Positions 16,666 through 25,010 are shown, numbered from the stretch's first letter. The stretch is 52,007 nucleotides of DNA from Candidatus Fibrimonadaceae bacterium (GCA_031281275.1 JAITFP010000083.1:1-52007); one strand, 5' to 3'. Numbers and translations: made by a program. Notes: generated from the sequence alone by a model not told the origin.

Positions 16666-16671
16666 TACATT
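16666..16671 (+). promoter_or_regulatory. Putative -10 box of the Fic gene, leaderless layout
   Basis: TACATT in GATTTTCTACATT, 6 nt before the ATG at 16678. GAGA is the only purine stretch between them. Confidence 0.5.
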
Positions 16672-16677
16672 TAGAGA

Positions 16678-17724
16678 ATGTTAGAAGTAAAAACCATAGA
16701 AATCACGCCTCAAATGCTTTCCATTATATCGGAATTGGATGCTTTTAAGGCTAGTTGGGCTGGATTTAGCTCAATGCAGCCTGAACAGCTCAAAAAATTG
16801 AAAAAAATTTCCACAATAGAGTCCATTGGCTCTTCAAATAGAATAGAAGGCAATAAACTTTCGGATATAGAAGTGGAAGAATTGATGTCTCGCATTCAAA
16901 AAAAGTCTTTCAAAAATAGAGACGAAGAAGAGGTTGCTGGTTATGCCGAACTTATGAATTTGATTTTTGACAGCTATGAAGTTATACCTTTAACGGAAAA
17001 TTATATAAAGTACTTGCACAAAATATTGCTGCAATTCTGCAAAAATGATGCTTCGCATAGGGGTGAATACAAAAAACTCTCAAATTCCGTTTCAGCATTT
17101 GATGCAAGCGGCATAGAAATAGGCGTTGTATTTGAAACAGCTTCGCCTTTTGAAACTCCAATTCTTATGGAAGAGCTTGTTGAATGGACAAGAAAAAATC
17201 TTGACGATAATTTTTACCACCCATTGCTTGTAATAGGTATTTTCATAGTCCATTTTTTGGCTATACATCCATTTCAAGACGAAAATGGTCGTTTGTCAAG
17301 GGCATTAACCACTATGCTATTGTTAAAAAAAGGCTATGGTTATGTTCCTTACAGTTCCATAGAATCCATTATAGAAGCCAATAAAGATGGCTATTACAGG
17401 ACACTCCGGCATACCCAAAAAACGCTCAGAACAGAAAAGGCTCTTTATGAACCTTGGCTTAATTTCTTTTTAACAACTCTGCAAAAACAAAAAAGGCATT
17501 TGGAAGAAAAAATAAAATCTTTCAAAAAATACGATACCAGTCTCTCCAAATTAGCAATGAATATTTTAGCATTGCTAGACGAACACCCTCAATTAACAGT
17601 TGCGAAAGCAGCAGAGATTTTGAATGTAAAACCAGACACGGTGAAAAAATCTATAAAGAATCTAGTGGATAAAGGTTATCTATTGAAAAAGGGAAGCACC
17701 AGAGGAGCTTGGTATGAAGGTTAA
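16678..17724 (+). CDS. Fic-domain AMP-transferase with self-inhibitory motif and C-terminal winged helix
   Basis: 348 residues. The Fic motif HPFQDENGR is at 197-205; the catalytic His is present, and the usual GNGR is ENGR. An N-terminal inhibitory helix, SNRIEG (53-58), fits the (S/T)xxxE(G/N) rule of class II Fic proteins, in which the Glu blocks ATP. The C-terminal 70 residues form a winged helix (TVAKAAEILNVKPDTVKKSI). This architecture is common; the proteins AMPylate targets, and some may autoregulate. A solitary gene next to the DUF3990 module. Confidence 0.92.
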   Translation: MLEVKTIEITPQMLSIISELDAFKASWAGFSSMQPEQLKKLKKISTIESIGSSNRIEGNKLSDIEVEELMSRIQKKSFKNRDEEEVAGYAELMNLIFDSYEVIPLTENYIKYLHKILLQFCKNDASHRGEYKKLSNSVSAFDASGIEIGVVFETASPFETPILMEELVEWTRKNLDDNFYHPLLVIGIFIVHFLAIHPFQDENGRLSRALTTMLLLKKGYGYVPYSSIESIIEANKDGYYRTLRHTQKTLRTEKALYEPWLNFFLTTLQKQKRHLEEKIKSFKKYDTSLSKLAMNILALLDEHPQLTVAKAAEILNVKPDTVKKSIKNLVDKGYLLKKGSTRGAWYEG

Positions 17725-17733
17725 ATTTTACTC

Positions 17734-17763
17734 ACCATGCCAACTTCACTTCGTGGGCATGGT
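17734..17763 (+). terminator. Stem-loop after the Fic gene
   Basis: ACCATGCC (17734-17741) pairs perfectly with GGCATGGT (17756-17763) around a 14-nt loop, followed by TCTTTGT. A likely, somewhat weak terminator. Confidence 0.5.
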
Positions 17764-17831
17764 TCTTTGTACCTTTATAGGCACGAGATTTTTTTCTATA
17801 TTTATTTCTTACCAAAACCAGAGGTACAAAT

Positions 17832-18239
17832 ATGCCAGTGATGCAATGGACTGAACAGCTAAGTGTGAAAATAGACTCAATAGATAACGAGCACAAAAAG
17901 CTTATTGAACTTATCAACAAATTGTTTGATGCTATGTCTCGAAGAGAAGGGCATAATGTGTTGGACACCATACTCAAAGAGCTTACAGATTACACAGAGT
18001 TCCATTTTCATCACGAAGAAGAAGCTCTGGAAAAATATAACTATCCGGGGATTGCTGCACATAAAAAGGAGCACGAAAGTTTTGTAAACAAAATAGAGGA
18101 TACTAAAAAGAAATATGAAGAAGGAGCCATAATGCTAACTATACCCTTAGTTGATTTTTTAACCACTTGGATAAAAGAACATATTTTGAAATCGGATATG
18201 GGCTACTCACCATTTTTAGTCAAAGCGGGTATGAAATAA
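17832..18239 (+). CDS. Bacteriohemerythrin
   Basis: 135 residues. A four-helix bundle binding a di-iron centre that carries or senses O2. The His and carboxylate ligands are at the standard places: DNEHKKL, the HFHHEEEAL segment, HKKEHESF and the C-terminal WIKEHILKSD. No other domain is attached. An AGAGG site precedes the ATG, and TTTTTCTATATTT lies about 40 nt upstream. In an anaerobe it probably buffers or senses oxygen. Its 3' end overlaps a convergent broken gene by 37 bp. Confidence 0.93.
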   Translation: MPVMQWTEQLSVKIDSIDNEHKKLIELINKLFDAMSRREGHNVLDTILKELTDYTEFHFHHEEEALEKYNYPGIAAHKKEHESFVNKIEDTKKKYEEGAIMLTIPLVDFLTTWIKEHILKSDMGYSPFLVKAGMK

Positions 18240-18730
18240 CGTTTCAAAACCTCCAAAACTTTTTTGTCTGCAAGAATAATTTTATTCAAAGCACTTTTGC
18301 TTAAGCCCCACAGTCCCGCGGCATCGCCCAAATCGCCACCTGTCACCTTTGCCCTATCTAAGACATCTGCGATAAATTCGGGATAAAGTTTATTGTCTAT
18401 GGAAATTTTCCCTGCTGTTCCGGGAAAAGCAAATGGAATTTGCAAAGCGGGCTCTTCCCTCATTTGCAAAGCTATTTTTATGCGCAATTTTTTCAAGGCA
18501 AAAAGTTTATTTATATGAGCACTCCTATCATCGCAGGACTACGATTCAACTAGCCACTCCCCACTAGCCACTCCCTTAATTGTAAGTTTGAGCTTAACCC
18601 CCGAATTAGTCTTATTCCTATGCTGCCCGCCAGGACCAGAGCCTCTATATGCTTGCGTTTCGCAAAGCCTCAAAAGCTCCGCATCGGAGAGGCGGAGCAA
18701 ATGGGTGCGAGTAGTGGGTTCAGCTGGCAT
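18203..18730 (-). pseudogene. Release-factor-like (GGQ) gene interrupted by an in-frame TAG
   Basis: The first half starts MPAEPTTRTHLLRLSD at 18730 and contains the peptidyl-tRNA hydrolysis motif GSGPGGQHRNKTNSGV. The frame hits TAG at 18539-18541. The same frame, unshifted, then continues SCDDRSAHINKLFALKKLRI, the usual RSxxxN continuation of class I release-factor-like proteins, to a stop at 18203. A 14-bp tandem duplication (18549-18576) lies just before the TAG. Compared with RF-H-type sequences the segment has about 7 extra residues, so a small insertion probably brought in the stop. Total about 175 codons. Suppression of the TAG cannot be excluded. Confidence 0.7.
18549..18576. repeat. 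14-bp tandem duplication in the release-factor-like gene
   Basis: ACTAGCCACTCCCC is followed at once by ACTAGCCACTCCCT, 13 of 14 bases identical. It lies 8 bp from the in-frame TAG and in the segment that appears extra relative to the family. Confidence 0.8.
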
Positions 18731-18763
18731 AGTTTTAATTGCCAATGTATAAAAATTATTTTC

Positions 18764-18769
18764 TACATT
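18764..18769 (+). promoter_or_regulatory. Putative -10 box of nuoD, leaderless layout
   Basis: TACATT, 7 nt before the ATG at 18777. The release-factor-like gene has its own TACATT on the other strand at 18744-18749, so the two divergent promoters overlap. Confidence 0.55.
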
Positions 18770-18776
18770 CTCCTTG

Positions 18777-19922
18777 ATGTCCACTCACACGCCACTGCCT
18801 CCGGGTTTTAAGTTGCCGCCTCTTGCTGGCAGCACAGAGGAGTTTTTTGTAAATATGGGACCTCAGCACCCCAGCACGCACGGTGCGCTTAGGCTTGTTT
18901 TGCGTTTGGATGGCGAAACAATAGTGGAAATTGTGCCGCATTTTGGTTATATACATAGGGGTTTGGAAAAACAGGCAGAAAGCGAAACTTACATTCAATA
19001 CATTCACCTAACAGATAGGCAAGATTATTTAACCTCGCACCAAAACAACCACTGCGTTTGCCTAGCAATAGAAAAGGCTATGGGCATTGGCGTTCCAGAA
19101 CGCGGTGAATACATAAGGGTTATGCTCTGCGAACTCAACCGCATAGCCTCGCATTTGGTTTTTTACGCCTGCTTTGGCGGCGATTTGGGTGGGCAAACGG
19201 CATTGCTTTACGGATTCAAGGAACGTGAGATGATTCACGATATTTTTGAAGAGGTGTGTGGGCAGCGTTTGACCATGAATTATTTTAGACCCGGCGGTTC
19301 TTCTAAAGATGTTCCTGATACCTTCATTCCAAGGGTTAAGGCTTTTTTGAAACACATGAAGCCCACAATGAAAGATTACGAAACTTTGCTTACCAAAAAT
19401 GTGATAGTACTGTTTCGCTCGCAGGGAATAGGGGTTCTCTCAAAAGAAAGAGCCATTGCACTCGGCTGTTCCGGTCCTGTTTTAAGAGCAAGCGGACATA
19501 ATTACGATGTTCGCAAAAATGATCCTTATTCAATTTACAGTTCCTTCAATTTCAATATTCCTGTTGCAACCGAGGGCGACTGCTATGCTCGCTATGTTGT
19601 GCGTATGCAAGAAATTTACGAGTCTATGAAAATTCTGGAGCAGTGCATAGAGAAATTCCCAAGCGGTCCCTATCGTTCCAAGCCATCGCCAAGTTATAAA
19701 CTTCCTCAAGGCAGTTATTATGCCCAAACAGAAACAGCAAAAGGCATTTACGGTACATACATAATCGCAGACAAAGGCGACAAACCATACCGCATTCACA
19801 CTAGGAGTCCGAGTTTTGCAAATTTGATGTCATTGAATGAGATGAGCAAGGGGCACAAGGTTTCTGATTTGGTTACGATAATGGCAACGCTGGATCCGGT
19901 TATACCTGAGATTGATAGGTGA
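18777..19922 (+). CDS. nuoD: NADH-quinone oxidoreductase subunit D (NuoD)
   Basis: 381 residues from the ATG at 18777; a TTG directly before it is not needed. It is the 49-kDa-type complex I subunit, related to NiFe hydrogenase large subunits and part of the quinone-binding site. Clear motifs: MGPQHPSTHGALR, GYIHRGLEKQAE, YLTSHQNN, FRPGGSS, HIRSPSF-like HTRSPSFANL and the C-terminal DPVIPEIDR. It stands alone with no other nuo gene beside it. A second, diverged nuoD is at 34421-35614. Its last 16 codons are duplicated 820 bp downstream. Confidence 0.93.
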   Translation: MSTHTPLPPGFKLPPLAGSTEEFFVNMGPQHPSTHGALRLVLRLDGETIVEIVPHFGYIHRGLEKQAESETYIQYIHLTDRQDYLTSHQNNHCVCLAIEKAMGIGVPERGEYIRVMLCELNRIASHLVFYACFGGDLGGQTALLYGFKEREMIHDIFEEVCGQRLTMNYFRPGGSSKDVPDTFIPRVKAFLKHMKPTMKDYETLLTKNVIVLFRSQGIGVLSKERAIALGCSGPVLRASGHNYDVRKNDPYSIYSSFNFNIPVATEGDCYARYVVRMQEIYESMKILEQCIEKFPSGPYRSKPSPSYKLPQGSYYAQTETAKGIYGTYIIADKGDKPYRIHTRSPSFANLMSLNEMSKGHKVSDLVTIMATLDPVIPEIDR

Positions 19923-19924
19923 GT
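19876..19924 (+). repeat. nuoD 3' tail, copy 1
   Basis: 49 bases from CGATAATGGC to GATAGGTGAGT at the end of nuoD, repeated at 20696-20744. The copies differ at only 4 bases, all in one 7-base stretch and all synonymous (GCA/GCG, ACG/ACT, CTG/TTA). Confidence 0.9.
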
Positions 19925-20686
19925 ATGAAAAACCTACCCATTCTTTTCGCAACCGCATTGCTCGCCTTGTTTTCCGCATCTTGCACAAACGGAAGCGATG
20001 AGCCGCAATCCACTTCTTCCGATAGCCAAGGTAGCGTATCTTCCAGTAGCCAAGGCAACGTATCTTCTAGTAGTGTTAATAATAATTCCACTAGCAATGG
20101 AAATTGTGATTCACAGGCGGCGGAAAATGGTCAGGCGTATCAATACGAAGAGGCGATAAAGTACACACGTGGAGATTTAACGATTTACATAGCGGATAAA
20201 GGCTATGACTACGATAATCGCGAATTTTATCTAAAAGAAAAAACAATGATTAAAGTAGGAACAATGAATAATGGCGAAGTATCTCTTGTTTTACCTCCAA
20301 ACGTAGATTCGCGTTTTTTATTCAAAATAGAGGAGGAGAAAATTCCAGATGGTATGGAAATTGAGCCTTTGGGCGTTGAAGTATTGATTTATCCCGACAA
20401 ATTAAGATTAGTAGATAAGAGCGGAAAGTATATAGGCGATTTAGTATATGCCAAAAAAGCAAGCGATACGGAATTCTATTTTGTTGACTATTGGTATTTT
20501 TCAGAAAATGCCAAAATTAACGGTACTACTAATAGTGAAAAAATAGAATATAAAATTGATGCAAAAAAAGGCTGGAATAAAGTTTATCGCCGTGCTAAAC
20601 TTCTTACCGACCAGTCAAGCGAATCGTATCTCACAACCGATTTATGCAATATTCCAGATGGGCTAAAGTGGATTGTGTCTGAATAA
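19925..20686 (+). CDS. Ser-rich-linker lipoprotein inserted behind nuoD
   Basis: 253 residues from the ATG at 19925; a GTG at 19919 overlaps the nuoD stop and is less likely. Lipoprotein signal LLALFSASC, then a Ser/Gln/Asn linker (about residues 28-60) and a beta-rich domain of about 190 residues that I do not recognise (EEAIKYTRGDLTIYIADKGY, VYRRAKLLTDQ). The only ribosome-binding candidate, AGGTGAG, is part of the nuoD tail repeat. The gene lies exactly between the two nuoD tail copies, so it seems to have arrived as a discrete insertion. Confidence 0.78.
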   Translation: MKNLPILFATALLALFSASCTNGSDEPQSTSSDSQGSVSSSSQGNVSSSSVNNNSTSNGNCDSQAAENGQAYQYEEAIKYTRGDLTIYIADKGYDYDNREFYLKEKTMIKVGTMNNGEVSLVLPPNVDSRFLFKIEEEKIPDGMEIEPLGVEVLIYPDKLRLVDKSGKYIGDLVYAKKASDTEFYFVDYWYFSENAKINGTTNSEKIEYKIDAKKGWNKVYRRAKLLTDQSSESYLTTDLCNIPDGLKWIVSE

Positions 20687-20695
20687 CAGAACTAT

Positions 20696-20744
20696 CGATA
20701 ATGGCGACTTTAGATCCGGTTATACCTGAGATTGATAGGTGAGT
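20696..20744 (+). repeat. nuoD 3' tail, copy 2
   Basis: Second copy of the last 16 codons of nuoD, ending in the same TGA and GAGT. It is not attached to any upstream reading frame now. Confidence 0.9.
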
Positions 20745-20998
20745 TTCGGTTTAACACAAATCACAGAACAAGGATAATTGGTTAAAATTTTATCGCAAGT
20801 TAGCAAAGTTGCTTTTTCCGCTTGTGCTTGTGCAACGAGAATTCTATCAAATGGGTCTTTATGTATCAAAGGCAATTTTCCTGTAAATAAGGAATGATAG
20901 CTATCAACTGCAATTTCTGTATAGCCATTATTCAAAAGCCCATTGTGCAACATATAGGCATCTATTTGAAAATCCTGACGACCTAAGCCGCTTTTAAT
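20720..20998 (-). pseudogene. 5'-truncated VapC-like PIN gene
   Basis: Minus-strand frame with the C-terminal two thirds of a PIN toxin: KSGLGRQDFQIDAYM, then LIHKDPFDRILVAQAQAEKA and LLTCDK. The first 45-55 residues with the initial catalytic Asp are absent; the frame is cut off where the promoter of the murC-like gene begins. Its last codons (LTYQSQV) are the reverse complement of the nuoD tail repeat, so this gene bordered nuoD before the lipoprotein insertion. No antitoxin gene is visible. Confidence 0.75.
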
Positions 20999-21002
20999 TT
21001 TC

Positions 21003-21008
21003 TACATT
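21003..21008 (+). promoter_or_regulatory. Putative -10 box of the murC-like gene
   Basis: TACATT in TTTTCTACATT, 16 nt before the ATG; the interval is AT-rich with no Shine-Dalgarno. Confidence 0.45.
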
Positions 21009-21024
21009 CTTAAACATATATATA

Positions 21025-22380
21025 ATGTCCGAATCCTATTTTTTTGTCGGTGTTGCTGGCGTTGGAATGAGCGCGCTTGCTCAGTTTTTAGCTGGAAAAG
21101 GTATAGAGGCTTCCGGTTCTGACCGCCGTTTTGAGCATAGCGAAGGCGAACATGTGAAAAGCCAACTGCAGCAAGCTGGCGTTAAATGCTTTTTGCAAGA
21201 CGGCAGCGGGATAAATAAAAATTTGGGTGCGGTTGTTGTTAGCACCGCAATAGAAAGTGGAAATCCAGATACAGAAGCGGCAAAAAAATTGGAGATTCCA
21301 ATAATTCACCGCAGCGAGCTTTTAGCAAAAATCACAAGCGAAAACTCAACCATAGCGGTTAGCGGCACAAGTGGAAAAAGCACTGTGACAGGTTTGATTT
21401 GGCATATATTAAACGAGTGCAAAAAAGACCCAAGCCTTTTGAGCGGAGCAGGGTTAAGTGTTTTGGAAGAGCAGGGCAAAATAGGCAATGCCGTTGCAGG
21501 CAGGGGCTGGCTTGTTGCAGAGGCAGATGAAAGCGATGGCACTTTGGTTAGATACAGCCCAAAAATCGGCTTGGTTTTAAATATAGATAAAGACCACAAG
21601 GAACTGCCGGAATTGGAAAATCTTTTTGCAGAGTTTGCCACAAATGTTCGCAAAGTGAATGGGACTTTGATAGTGAACGGCTCTCATCCACTTGCCTTAA
21701 AACTCTCAGACGAAAAAACAATATTATTTGGAATTGAAAATTACAAGCCAAACGGAATTTCTTCGGAATTCAAAATTTCTTGCAATGGAGAAAGTACGGA
21801 TTTTTATTTGCCATTGCCCGGCAAACACAATGCAGAAAATGCGGCTGCCGCAACTGCTGCTTGCAAGGTTGCAGGGGTGTCTTTAAAAGAATGTGCGGAG
21901 GCTCTTAAAACTTGGACCGGCATTCACCGCCGGAGCCAAATTTACAACTGCAAAAACGGAATTACCTTGGTTGACGACTACGCCCACAACCCCGCAAAAA
22001 TAGCGGCAAGTATTCGCTCTTGCCAAGATTTTGCAAAGGGAAAAGTGTTCGCATGGTTTCAGCCACACGGTTTTGGTCCAACAAAATTTTTGAAAGACGA
22101 TTTGGTAAAAGAAATTTCCGAAGTTCTGCGCCCAAGCGATGAAATGTGGTTCAGTTCCATATATTACGCAGGTGGCACAGCAGACCGCAGTTTTGATTCG
22201 GATATTCTTTCAGATGCTTTGAAGGAAAAAGGCTGCAATGCAAATTTTATTTCAAATAGAGATGAGTGTTTGAAGGAAATAATAAGCAAAGCAAAATCTG
22301 GCGATGTTATTTTGCTGATGGGAGCTAGAGACCCCAGTTTGTCGGAGTTCTCTAAGTGGGTAAATTCCAGCTTGCTCTAA
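21025..22380 (+). CDS. murC: Mur ligase, MurC/Mpl-like (UDP-N-acetylmuramate-amino acid ligase)
   Basis: 451 residues. N-terminal Rossmann motif FVGVAGVGMSALAQFL binds the UDP-sugar. ATP P-loop in VSGTSGKSTVTG (about residues 112-123), then ADESDGTLVRY, NIDKDHKE, GKHNAENAAAA and DDYAHNPAKI. It adds L-Ala (MurC) or a recycled tripeptide (Mpl) to UDP-MurNAc. Length and motifs fit MurC; the isolated position, away from a dcw cluster, leaves Mpl open. The stop overlaps a convergent lipoprotein gene by 4 bp. Confidence 0.8.
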   Translation: MSESYFFVGVAGVGMSALAQFLAGKGIEASGSDRRFEHSEGEHVKSQLQQAGVKCFLQDGSGINKNLGAVVVSTAIESGNPDTEAAKKLEIPIIHRSELLAKITSENSTIAVSGTSGKSTVTGLIWHILNECKKDPSLLSGAGLSVLEEQGKIGNAVAGRGWLVAEADESDGTLVRYSPKIGLVLNIDKDHKELPELENLFAEFATNVRKVNGTLIVNGSHPLALKLSDEKTILFGIENYKPNGISSEFKISCNGESTDFYLPLPGKHNAENAAAATAACKVAGVSLKECAEALKTWTGIHRRSQIYNCKNGITLVDDYAHNPAKIAASIRSCQDFAKGKVFAWFQPHGFGPTKFLKDDLVKEISEVLRPSDEMWFSSIYYAGGTADRSFDSDILSDALKEKGCNANFISNRDECLKEIISKAKSGDVILLMGARDPSLSEFSKWVNSSLL

Positions 22381-23282
22381 AAATATATCTCTTTCCTATC
22401 CGGTGCGCCGTTGTCGTTCCAGCAATTCCAATGAGGGTCTTCATAGTAACGCACAGAATTAAAATCTATGCTTTCTTTTAATGTCCAATTTTTATCATCG
22501 CATATTAGCATTGCTCTTTTGGCAAAATCCTCAGTCGTAAGTCCTGGCGAGTTACCCCAAGTGCAATGTGTATGATGCAAAACCATATCTTGTGAAAGAA
22601 TTTCATAAGAGCCTGCTAAACCAGATGAACTGCTTGTATGATACAAAGCAAAATAATTGCATTCGGATTTAGCAAGCCCTTCATTAAATATGTGCGGGAA
22701 CCATAATTTCAGAATTTCTTTATTTGTAGTAAAGCCGTAAGTCTCATACCCTATTGGTTCTATTAGTTGTACGTAATCATTAATTACAACATGTGGTTGA
22801 TAGGAAACCACCCTGCTATCCATGGTAGGTCCCTTTGAAACTTTAACATCTACAAACACCGCCTTAAATTGCTTAATTTTAACATCGTTACTAAGCCCGA
22901 TTATTATGCTCCATTCTCCTATATCGTCTGTGCCAATTTCAGGCAGCAAGCGGCTAATGACAATATCGCCGTTTTCATCAATCCTTTCCACTCTATGCCT
23001 AATAGAACCGCTCGGCTCCCAAAGGCTAACAACTACAATATAATTTTCTTCGAAAAAATCATCGGAATATGAGTATTGTCCTTTATCATATTTTTCGTAA
23101 AATTTATCAAATTCATCTTTTGAAGTTATGACTGTGATTGGAGAGGAAAAAGATCTTCCTCGCACGTATTGGATATAGAAGTCTATGTTGCTAGCTTCAA
23201 CATCCGTAGGTGCCTCTAACTCACAAGCCCAAAGTGCGAATGCTGCAACACAGAAAAGCAAATATTTAGTAAACGTTTTCAT
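22377..23282 (-). CDS. Two-domain lipoprotein (domain X + domain Y)
   Basis: 301 residues from the ATG at 23282, with GAGG 8 nt upstream; the frame extends to a GTG at 23294. Lipobox FALWAC. Domain X (about residues 35-150) has TVITSKDEF, LWEPSGSIRHRVERIDENG and DIVISRLLPE. Domain Y (about 160-300) starts with MDSRVVSYQ, then LKLWFPHIF, ECNYFA and MLICDDK, and closes with PHWNCWN. Domain X alone makes up the next gene, and domain Y occurs twice in the third. I know no named family for either domain. Confidence 0.72.
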   Translation of the reverse strand: MKTFTKYLLFCVAAFALWACELEAPTDVEASNIDFYIQYVRGRSFSSPITVITSKDEFDKFYEKYDKGQYSYSDDFFEENYIVVVSLWEPSGSIRHRVERIDENGDIVISRLLPEIGTDDIGEWSIIIGLSNDVKIKQFKAVFVDVKVSKGPTMDSRVVSYQPHVVINDYVQLIEPIGYETYGFTTNKEILKLWFPHIFNEGLAKSECNYFALYHTSSSSGLAGSYEILSQDMVLHHTHCTWGNSPGLTTEDFAKRAMLICDDKNWTLKESIDFNSVRYYEDPHWNCWNDNGAPDRKEIYF

Positions 23283-23311
23283 GCGAAACCTCACTATTTA
23301 GAATATCTTAA

Positions 23312-23827
23312 CTAATATAGTAAATAGTTGGTATCAAAGAATACTGTCTGGAATAGCTCAACTTTAAAATGGTTATTTAGCTCAATTATTATGCCCCAGT
23401 TCCACATATCATCTATAACATGGAGTCTGGGTACCAATCGATTAATAACAATATCGCCGTTTTTATCAATCTTTTCCACTTTATGCCTAATAGAACTGCT
23501 CGGTTCCCAAAGTTCAACAATCACAAGAAAACCATCTGCGAAATAATCATCGGTATATTTTTCAATCGTATTATAATCCTCCTGCTCATACCATACTTCA
23601 CCTTGTTTATCACATATCTTGATTTTTCGTTTTCCGTAATATTCTTCAATTTCATTTTTTGAAGATATAACTGTGGTGGTGGTAGTAAATTCTAAGCTTC
23701 GTGTATGTCGCGTGTATTGAACATTGAAGGCTGTACCCCTAGCTTCAGTAGAACCAAAGCTATCGCAAGCCAAAAGCAAGAATGCCGCTCCGCAAGAAAG
23801 CAAGCAATTGATGAAAAACGTTTTCAT
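23312..23827 (-). CDS. Single-domain lipoprotein (domain X only)
   Basis: 171 residues from the ATG at 23827, preceded by a G-rich site; a longer frame exists upstream. Lipobox FLLLAC. Domain X is very similar to the neighbour at the DNA level, e.g. 23440-23520 against 22965-23040 (LWEPSSSIRHKVEKIDKNG). It ends with VFFDTNYLLY exactly where the neighbour enters domain Y, so it is a recent copy that lost domain Y or never had it. Confidence 0.68.
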   Translation of the reverse strand: MKTFFINCLLSCGAAFLLLACDSFGSTEARGTAFNVQYTRHTRSLEFTTTTTVISSKNEIEEYYGKRKIKICDKQGEVWYEQEDYNTIEKYTDDYFADGFLVIVELWEPSSSIRHKVEKIDKNGDIVINRLVPRLHVIDDMWNWGIIIELNNHFKVELFQTVFFDTNYLLY

Positions 23828-23944
23828 AAGAACCCCCCCTTTCGCGTTTAAAGTGCGCCCAATTATAATGTAGTTAATTCTAGGCAAATTTGCCTATTTT
23901 TGTCAAAATTATGTGATATTTTTAGTTAAAAAGTGCTATATTTT

Positions 23945-24928
23945 CTAAAAAAATATTTCCTCAAGAGTTGGCGATCCAACTCCGCTTTCACAGTCCCAAT
24001 TAGGGTCAAGATAAGTGCTGAGGGAAATGTAATAAGAAGGCGTATTATTAGGTCTTATGATATTTTTTAGCGTAAAGGCTTTATCATCGCATATAAGCAT
24101 TGCACCGTATAAACCTTCATTTTTTATCACGGATTTGCAATTTTCTCCATAAGCACCGCCTGGGCGAACATCATATAAAACGTATTCTGAATTTAAGGTA
24201 TCCCACGACAGAATAGCAGGTTCATAATAGAAATTACGATGCTCAAAAGTCATAGCAAAATAATTACATTCAGGCTTTGCTTGCCCATTGCCGAATATAT
24301 GAGGAAACCATAATTTCAAAGTATCTGTATTTGTAATAATAGTCTTCTTTGCATATTCAACATTTTGAAAGGAAACTACCCTGCTATCCATAACAGGTTT
24401 TGGCATTATAGGACGTGGGTGATTTGGGAAAAACCCTTTTTCAGGGGCAGTATTTCCTTTACTGCAATCCCAACCTGGAACCGCGTAAGGAGAACCACTA
24501 AGATTTATGTTGTTTTTAAATGTGTTTGCTTTATCATCGCATACAAGTATCGCTTCGTCAAAAATATCACCTGTTACCACACATCCACCACTATTGCTGC
24601 TAGGTATTAGAAAATATAAAACCATATCTTTGGCAAGAACTAAATAACCAGAACCAGTAGATGAGGTTGAATGAAATATGGCAAAATAATTGCATTCCTT
24701 TTGCTCATCTTTTAAATCGTTGGAGAACCAAGATTTTAAAGTATCTATATCGGTAACAATTCTTATAGATCCCCATTCCCCACTATTGATATGTTGATAA
24801 GAAACCACCTTGCTATCCATAACTGGCATTCCACCACTGCTAGAACTAGAATCATAGGTATGGTTGCCACAAGCCCAAAACGCAAATGCCGCTCCGCAAA
24901 AAAGCAAATATTTGGTGAATGTTTTCAT
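23945..24928 (-). CDS. Two-domain lipoprotein (domain Y twice)
   Basis: 327 residues. Lipobox FAFWAC and a short Ser linker. Two copies of domain Y: from VMDSKVVSYQ (about residue 36) and VMDSRVVSFQ (about 178). Each has LKxWF, ECNYFA, a DDKAxTxK segment and a P-x-W-x-C near the end. The N-terminal signal (MKTFTKYLLFC) is nearly identical to the neighbour's, so signal, domain X and domain Y appear to be recombined units. The GAGG ribosome binding site is shared in form. Divergent from rmuC. Confidence 0.72.
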   Translation of the reverse strand: MKTFTKYLLFCGAAFAFWACGNHTYDSSSSSGGMPVMDSKVVSYQHINSGEWGSIRIVTDIDTLKSWFSNDLKDEQKECNYFAIFHSTSSTGSGYLVLAKDMVLYFLIPSSNSGGCVVTGDIFDEAILVCDDKANTFKNNINLSGSPYAVPGWDCSKGNTAPEKGFFPNHPRPIMPKPVMDSRVVSFQNVEYAKKTIITNTDTLKLWFPHIFGNGQAKPECNYFAMTFEHRNFYYEPAILSWDTLNSEYVLYDVRPGGAYGENCKSVIKNEGLYGAMLICDDKAFTLKNIIRPNNTPSYYISLSTYLDPNWDCESGVGSPTLEEIFF

Positions 24929-24960
24929 GCGAACCTCGTTATTTAGAGCATATTAGTTAT

Positions 24961-24984
24961 AATATAGAAAAAAATTTCTATATT
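24961..24984. promoter_or_regulatory. Mirror-image divergent promoter boxes
   Basis: AATATAGAAA (24961-24970), 4 A's, then TTTCTATATT (24975-24984): a perfect 10-bp inverted repeat made of two -10 boxes facing opposite ways, one for the minus-strand lipoprotein gene and one for rmuC. The two promoters probably compete. Confidence 0.6.
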
Positions 24985-25010
24985 TACACCGTAAAATATA
25001 GGAGAATACT

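Noticed and set aside
18774-18776. TTG as the nuoD start
   Set aside because: An ATG follows directly, 7 nt after the -10 box, as in other genes here.
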